Shown: positions 3,829 to 8,113 of the stretch, piece after piece
Numbering within the stretch: the first letter of the stretch is position 1
Layout: the number at the start of each line of letters is the position of its first letter
Assembly (NCBI GenBank): GCA_031267475.1
Contig: JAIRZA010000169.1
Location: forward strand, 1 to 8,113
DNA length: 8,113 nt
Source: Spirochaetaceae bacterium
GTDB lineage: Bacteria > Spirochaetota > Spirochaetia > Treponematales > Breznakiellaceae
Direction: 5' to 3'
Translations under genes and position numbers: made by a program
Notes under the pieces: generated by a model
Told to the model about the DNA's origin: nothing
Seen by the model: the letters and a program-made list of their open reading frames with translations, nothing else
The model's database searches: none

Positions 3829-6800
3829 ATGAGAACATTAGGTATAAATATAGGCTCTACAAGCTTAAAAATGGTTTTAATAGAAGGGGCGGAAGAAGGA
3901 GCGCCTAACGTCGTTTGGAGCGCGACAACGCCGCATGAAGGCAACTTCGCGGCGGCGGTGAATAAACTTCTGTCCGAAGGAAAGATAGCGGAAGGAACAC
4001 CCGCGCTCGTAACCGGAAACGAGGGACGATTCATGTTCGCGGCGGCGGGGACTCTGGAACCGCTTTGCGTAGAAGCCGCTCTAAAGGCGCTCAATATAGA
4101 AGGAGAAGCGCCGTCCGCCGTTGTAAGCATGGGCGGCGAAGATTTAGTTGTATACTCGCTGGATGAGAAGGGCAAAATCATCAACAATTTTTCGGGCAAT
4201 AAATGCGCGTCAGGAACCGGCGAATTTCTTAAACAACAGCTTGCACGCATGGATATGACACTGGACGATATAAACAAGGTAAGCCCGGACGCGGTTGTAT
4301 ATCCGCTTTCCACCCGCTGTTCAGTGTTCATGAAAAGCGACTGTACGCACCGCCTTAACAAGCGGGAGGCGACAAAAGACGACATTGTTGTCTCACTGTC
4401 CGACGTTATGGCGGTTAAAGTAATCGACTTTTTGAAACGCGCAAAAGTAACCAAGGGGCGCGTTATACTAACCGGCGGAATCACGCTGAACAAACACATC
4501 ATACGCTTTGTGCGGGAAAAAGCGCCGCAAATAGATTTCATCATCCCGGAAACCGCGCCGGTTTTCGAGGCTTTCGGAGCCGCGGCGCTGGCGGCGGCAT
4601 CCGGCAGCCCGCTGCCCGCGCCCGAAAAACTGCTAAAAAGCAGTGAAATACGCTTCGGCGCGCTAGGCGCCTTTAGCGACTGGAATGACAAAGTACGCTT
4701 CTTTGAAAAAAGCGAAGGCAAAGTACAAGCCGGACGGCAATACATACTAGGAGTGGACGGCGGCTCGACAACAACGAAAGCCTGCCTAATAGACGCGGAA
4801 ACTAACGAAGTTGTCGCAAGCCATTACGGACGCACACACGGCGACCCGGTAAAAGCGCTGAAAGAATGTATCAAAATCATACAGGATAAAGTTTTGGCGG
4901 ATACCGGAAGCACAGAGACTGACATACGCTATTGCGCCGCCACCGGATCTTCCCGTGAAATACTCGGCGTGTTTCTGGAAACATCAGGTGTTTACAATGA
5001 AATAATAGCGCACGCGGCGGGCACAACATACTTTGACGCGGACGTGGAGACCATATTCGAAATCGGCGGACAAGACGCGAAGTACGTACTCCTTAAAAAC
5101 GGAGTCCCAATCGATTACGCCATGAACGAGGCTTGCTCCGCCGGAACCGGCAGCTTCCTAGAAGAATCCTCATCCGGCGACCTTTCAATACACAACGCCC
5201 GCGATATAGGACCCATAGCGCTTAAAGCCGATCACCCGCTGAAATTCGGCGAACACTGCTCGGCGTTTATCAACTCCGACATACGCAAAGCGGTTCAGCA
5301 AGGCGCGTCAAAAGAAAACATAACAGCCGGCGTAATTGGCTCAATCGTGGCAAATTACCTAAACCGTGTCGTCGGCAATCGAACAATAGGCGGAAAAATC
5401 TTTCTGCAAGGCGGCGTCGCCAAGAATCCGGCGGTACCGCTCGCTTTCGCAATGATGCTGAACAAAGAGATACTAGTGCCCCCTTCGCCGGAACTAATGG
5501 GATGTTTCGGCGTAGCGCTGCTCGCAAAACGCAAACACGCGGAGGGGCTTTTAGCCGAAAAACCGCTAAACCTCGATGTGCTTTTGGAACGCTCCATCGT
5601 GTATGAACGGGTTTTTGAATGCAAAGCCTGCGAGAACCACTGCCCAATACAGGTGCTGGGAGTAGGCGGCAACAAGTATATGTTCGGCGGCAGATGCAAC
5701 AAATATACTAATATGCGGAAACAAGTAAAAGACGCGCCGGTTTTCGATTATGTTGAAAAACGCCAAAAAATGCTGTTTGTAGAATACGCCGCGCCGCCGC
5801 TGGAAACTGAAAAAACAAAACGTGATTTTGTCGTTGGAATACCGAAAGCGTTTTCGGTTCATACACTTTACCCGCTGTACTCGTGGTTCTTTTACGAACT
5901 AGGCATAAAAATCTTCCTTTCCAGCGAGGTAGCGCATCAAGGCGTGGCTCGCGCCGAATCAACATACTGCTTTCCGGCGGAAATAGCGCACGGCGCGGTG
6001 CAGGACTGCCTTGATAAAAACGCGGACTTTGTACTGTTGCCGCACTTCCGCGATATGCCAAGCTATGAAAGCGATGTTCACGCAAACTTTTGCCCAATCA
6101 CGCAAAGTCTGCCATACTATATAGAAAAAGCGTTTTCAAACGTCGATAAAAAGCATTTTTTACCGCTTGTAGTAAGTTTTAAGTTCGGCGATGAAAAGGC
6201 GCTTGAGCATTTTTGCGCAATGGCGGCGCGGCTTGGGATTAGCGCTGAGGAAACACGGCGGGCTTTTTACAAAGCTCTGGAAAAACAAACCGCGTACTTC
6301 ACCGCCTGTAGAAAAATGGGAATAGAAGCCCTTGAAGAAGCCCGCAAGTCCGAAAGACCGGTTATCGCGCTTTTGGGACGACCGTACAACGCCTTCACAG
6401 CGGAAGCGAATATGGGTATCCCGCGAAAATTCAGCACACGAGGTTATTCTATCATACCATTCGACATCCTGCCTTTTGAAAACGAAAAGATTTTTCCGAA
6501 TATGTACTGGTATTACGGACAACAAGATGTTAAGGCGGCGGCTTTTCTTAAAAACGAGCCCAACATCTACGTTACCTATGTTACAAACTTTTCATGCGCC
6601 CCCGATTCGTTCATTTTACACTACCTAAAGTGGGAAATGGGGCAAAAGCCCTTCCTTGTGCTGGAACTTGATTCACACTCGGCGGACGCCGGCGTGGATA
6701 CTCGCATCGAGGCTTTCCTAGACATCATTGACGGCTACCGTTCAAAGAAAGACGAGCTTAGGGCAGACCGTTACAGCAACGGCTGGCGTTTTGTGCAGTC

Positions 6801-8112
6801 TGATCTGACCCTTGTAAACGACAAAACGGACGAAAAACTAGAAATTAAAGGGAACAAACGGATAAAACTGCTGCTGTCCAACATGGGGGCTATTTCTACA
6901 GAATACATGGCGGCGGCAATTCGCAGTCTTGACATCAACGCCGAGGCGCTGCCCGTGGCGACAGCAAAGACAGTGCAAATGGCCCGCGCCCACGCCTCCG
7001 GGAAGGAATGTGTGCCCAGCCACCTTGTTCTAGGCAGCGTTCTGGAATATATGGCGAGCGAAAAATACCGCAAGGACGAACTGTATATTGTTTTTGTGCC
7101 GATTACGACCGGTCCTTGCCGCACGGGACAGTATTTTGTGTACTACGAAAACCTATTCCGCGATATGCGGCTTGAAAATGTTGTCGTCTTTATACTCTCC
7201 GCCGATAATTCATACACCGAGTTGGGACCGGGTTTCGCCGCGGAGATGTGGAAGGGTTTGGTGATAGCCGATTACCTAAAAGATGTTCAAACAGCTCTAA
7301 AGGCGACGGCCGTCAATCCCCAAAAAGCGTTGACAGACTATGAAAAATCATGGCGGCGTGTAATGGAAGCGGTGGAAAAACGCCCCAAAGAGATATGGAG
7401 CGAATTGAAAAAAACCGCCGCTGTGGTAAAAAGCATCCCGCTGAAACGGCGAGCGGCGGACTGCCCGCGTGTTCTGATTGTTGGTGAAATTTATGTTCGG
7501 CGGGACGATTTTGCCGTAGGCGAGCTTACAGACCTATTGAGCGAGCGCGGCGTTGTGGTAAAAGTCTCCGGCATCGCCGAATGGATACATTACCTTGATT
7601 TTGTACGCGAGTACGCGCTAAAAAAACTGATAGGACTGAAAGAGCCGGGTGCGCGTTCCAAGCTCTTAAAGCTGCGTATTGAGGAATGGTGGAAACATCA
7701 TATCGAAAAAAAGACACTCGCCATCCTTGAACCTACCGGTCTCATTCCCAAAACGCCGCATGATATGCGTGAAATCATGGAAAATACACAAAAATACTTC
7801 GTGAACCTTGAACTTAACTCCGAGATTGCCGTTTCGTCCGGTGTCGCCGCCACAGCGATGGAACAGGGGTACAGCGGCATTGTAAACATCTCGCCCTTCG
7901 CCTGTCTCATTGGCCGCGTCATCGAAGGGCTTTTTACTCCATGGGCGCGCGAGCGGAACTATCCGGTTTTATCCGTAGAGGTGGACGGCAACTTGCTGCC
8001 GCCTAACATCGTGAATAAGCTAAATATCTTCATGGTGAACGTGCTCCGGTTCCGCGGTAAAGGCGATACTTCAGCGTTGGTAGACAAGGTCGATCCGCAG
8101 CCGGCGGCTTAG
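3829..8112 (+). CDS. Fused 2-hydroxyacyl-CoA dehydratase-type activase and reductase (BadF/BcrA ATPase x2, DUF2229, HgdB-like)
   Basis: 1427 residues, complete, cytoplasmic, with no signal or membrane segment. Domain 1 (about 1-270): ASKHA ATPase with LGINIGSTSLKM (4-15), GGED (102-105), NKCASGTGEF with C126, and C164. Domain 2 (about 304-575): second ASKHA unit with LGVDGGSTTTK (307-317), IGGQDAKYV (412-420), C436 in ACSAGTG, and C477 in EHCSAF. Next comes a C-X2-C-X3-C-X17-C cluster motif (C598, C601, C605, C623), then a DUF2229/COG3580-like part (about 640-840; C714 in YCFPAE, C755 in FCPITQ). The HgdB/COG3581-like part holds C923 (NFSCAPDSF), C1061 (ECVPS), C1097 (GPCRTGQY) and C1359 (SPFAC). 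In the family, the activator uses ATP to send a low-potential electron to an iron-sulfur partner for difficult reductions; here both partners appear fused. The substrate is unknown; related reductases may carry double-cubane clusters. About 1400 residues is usual for the fused form. There is no clear ribosome binding site. Confidence 0.93.
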   Translation: MRTLGINIGSTSLKMVLIEGAEEGAPNVVWSATTPHEGNFAAAVNKLLSEGKIAEGTPALVTGNEGRFMFAAAGTLEPLCVEAALKALNIEGEAPSAVVSMGGEDLVVYSLDEKGKIINNFSGNKCASGTGEFLKQQLARMDMTLDDINKVSPDAVVYPLSTRCSVFMKSDCTHRLNKREATKDDIVVSLSDVMAVKVIDFLKRAKVTKGRVILTGGITLNKHIIRFVREKAPQIDFIIPETAPVFEAFGAAALAAASGSPLPAPEKLLKSSEIRFGALGAFSDWNDKVRFFEKSEGKVQAGRQYILGVDGGSTTTKACLIDAETNEVVASHYGRTHGDPVKALKECIKIIQDKVLADTGSTETDIRYCAATGSSREILGVFLETSGVYNEIIAHAAGTTYFDADVETIFEIGGQDAKYVLLKNGVPIDYAMNEACSAGTGSFLEESSSGDLSIHNARDIGPIALKADHPLKFGEHCSAFINSDIRKAVQQGASKENITAGVIGSIVANYLNRVVGNRTIGGKIFLQGGVAKNPAVPLAFAMMLNKEILVPPSPELMGCFGVALLAKRKHAEGLLAEKPLNLDVLLERSIVYERVFECKACENHCPIQVLGVGGNKYMFGGRCNKYTNMRKQVKDAPVFDYVEKRQKMLFVEYAAPPLETEKTKRDFVVGIPKAFSVHTLYPLYSWFFYELGIKIFLSSEVAHQGVARAESTYCFPAEIAHGAVQDCLDKNADFVLLPHFRDMPSYESDVHANFCPITQSLPYYIEKAFSNVDKKHFLPLVVSFKFGDEKALEHFCAMAARLGISAEETRRAFYKALEKQTAYFTACRKMGIEALEEARKSERPVIALLGRPYNAFTAEANMGIPRKFSTRGYSIIPFDILPFENEKIFPNMYWYYGQQDVKAAAFLKNEPNIYVTYVTNFSCAPDSFILHYLKWEMGQKPFLVLELDSHSADAGVDTRIEAFLDIIDGYRSKKDELRADRYSNGWRFVQSDLTLVNDKTDEKLEIKGNKRIKLLLSNMGAISTEYMAAAIRSLDINAEALPVATAKTVQMARAHASGKECVPSHLVLGSVLEYMASEKYRKDELYIVFVPITTGPCRTGQYFVYYENLFRDMRLENVVVFILSADNSYTELGPGFAAEMWKGLVIADYLKDVQTALKATAVNPQKALTDYEKSWRRVMEAVEKRPKEIWSELKKTAAVVKSIPLKRRAADCPRVLIVGEIYVRRDDFAVGELTDLLSERGVVVKVSGIAEWIHYLDFVREYALKKLIGLKEPGARSKLLKLRIEEWWKHHIEKKTLAILEPTGLIPKTPHDMREIMENTQKYFVNLELNSEIAVSSGVAATAMEQGYSGIVNISPFACLIGRVIEGLFTPWARERNYPVLSVEVDGNLLPPNIVNKLNIFMVNVLRFRGKGDTSALVDKVDPQPAA

Positions 8113-8113
8113 T

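Noticed and set aside
3579..4745. Upstream part of the 655-codon minus-strand open frame
   Set aside because: It is antisense to the well-supported activase gene from 3829 on, and its Ser/Ala/Pro-rich translation matches no family. Only the part from ATG 3578 shows DUF5131 motifs.
5270..7922. Several minus-strand and alternate-frame open frames within the activase gene
   Set aside because: All lie inside the activase coding sequence in other frames, overlap each other and show no recognisable domains or good starts.

Overview
The window most resembles a host-associated spirochete of the Treponema type. The evidence is indirect: mid-GC coding DNA, short exported proteins with signal peptides ending AXA-Q, a small outer-membrane barrel next to a TetR-type regulator, C/G homopolymer tracts, and a very long fused acyl-CoA dehydratase activase. 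I cannot fix the species. There is no rRNA, tRNA, CRISPR array or transposase.

Layout. The left edge (1-97, minus) holds the first 32 codons of an unknown small gene. It is followed by about 250 bp of hairpins and direct repeats (110-343). Two tandem minus-strand genes (351-695 and 716-1081) encode paralogous exported OB-fold proteins of the YgiW/YdeI (BOF) family, one probably a lipoprotein and one probably soluble in the periplasm. A sigma70-like promoter precedes the pair. A G14 tract with two GGGT repeats (minus strand) separates them from a TetR-family repressor gene (1209-1781, minus). That gene diverges from a small outer-membrane beta-barrel gene (2012-2656, plus). The 230-bp space between them carries two related AGCATAT/ATGCTTT dyads and a perfect 16-bp palindrome, so local control of the barrel gene by the repressor is a reasonable guess. 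A 10-bp tandem repeat and a second C14 tract follow. Next comes a minus-strand DUF5131 (phage Gp37/Gp68-like) gene with a cysteine triad (2778-3578). A 250-bp divergent spacer contains a second, inverted copy of the two-hairpin repeat.

The right half is one complete gene (3829-8112) for a 1427-residue protein. It has two ASKHA ATPase/activator domains, a DUF2229 (COG3580-like) section, and a HgdB/COG3581-like reductase section. Both activator domains keep the two cysteines that bind the inter-subunit [4Fe-4S] cluster in HgdC, so the fusion looks like an internal pseudo-dimer joined to its own electron acceptor.

No pathway links all the genes. The most noteworthy points are the self-contained activase/reductase fusion, the covarying two-hairpin repeat in opposite orientations at both ends of a roughly 3.6-kb accessory segment, the twin 14-nt C tracts placed 8-9 nt after two stop codons, and the dyad-rich TetR/barrel intergenic region.
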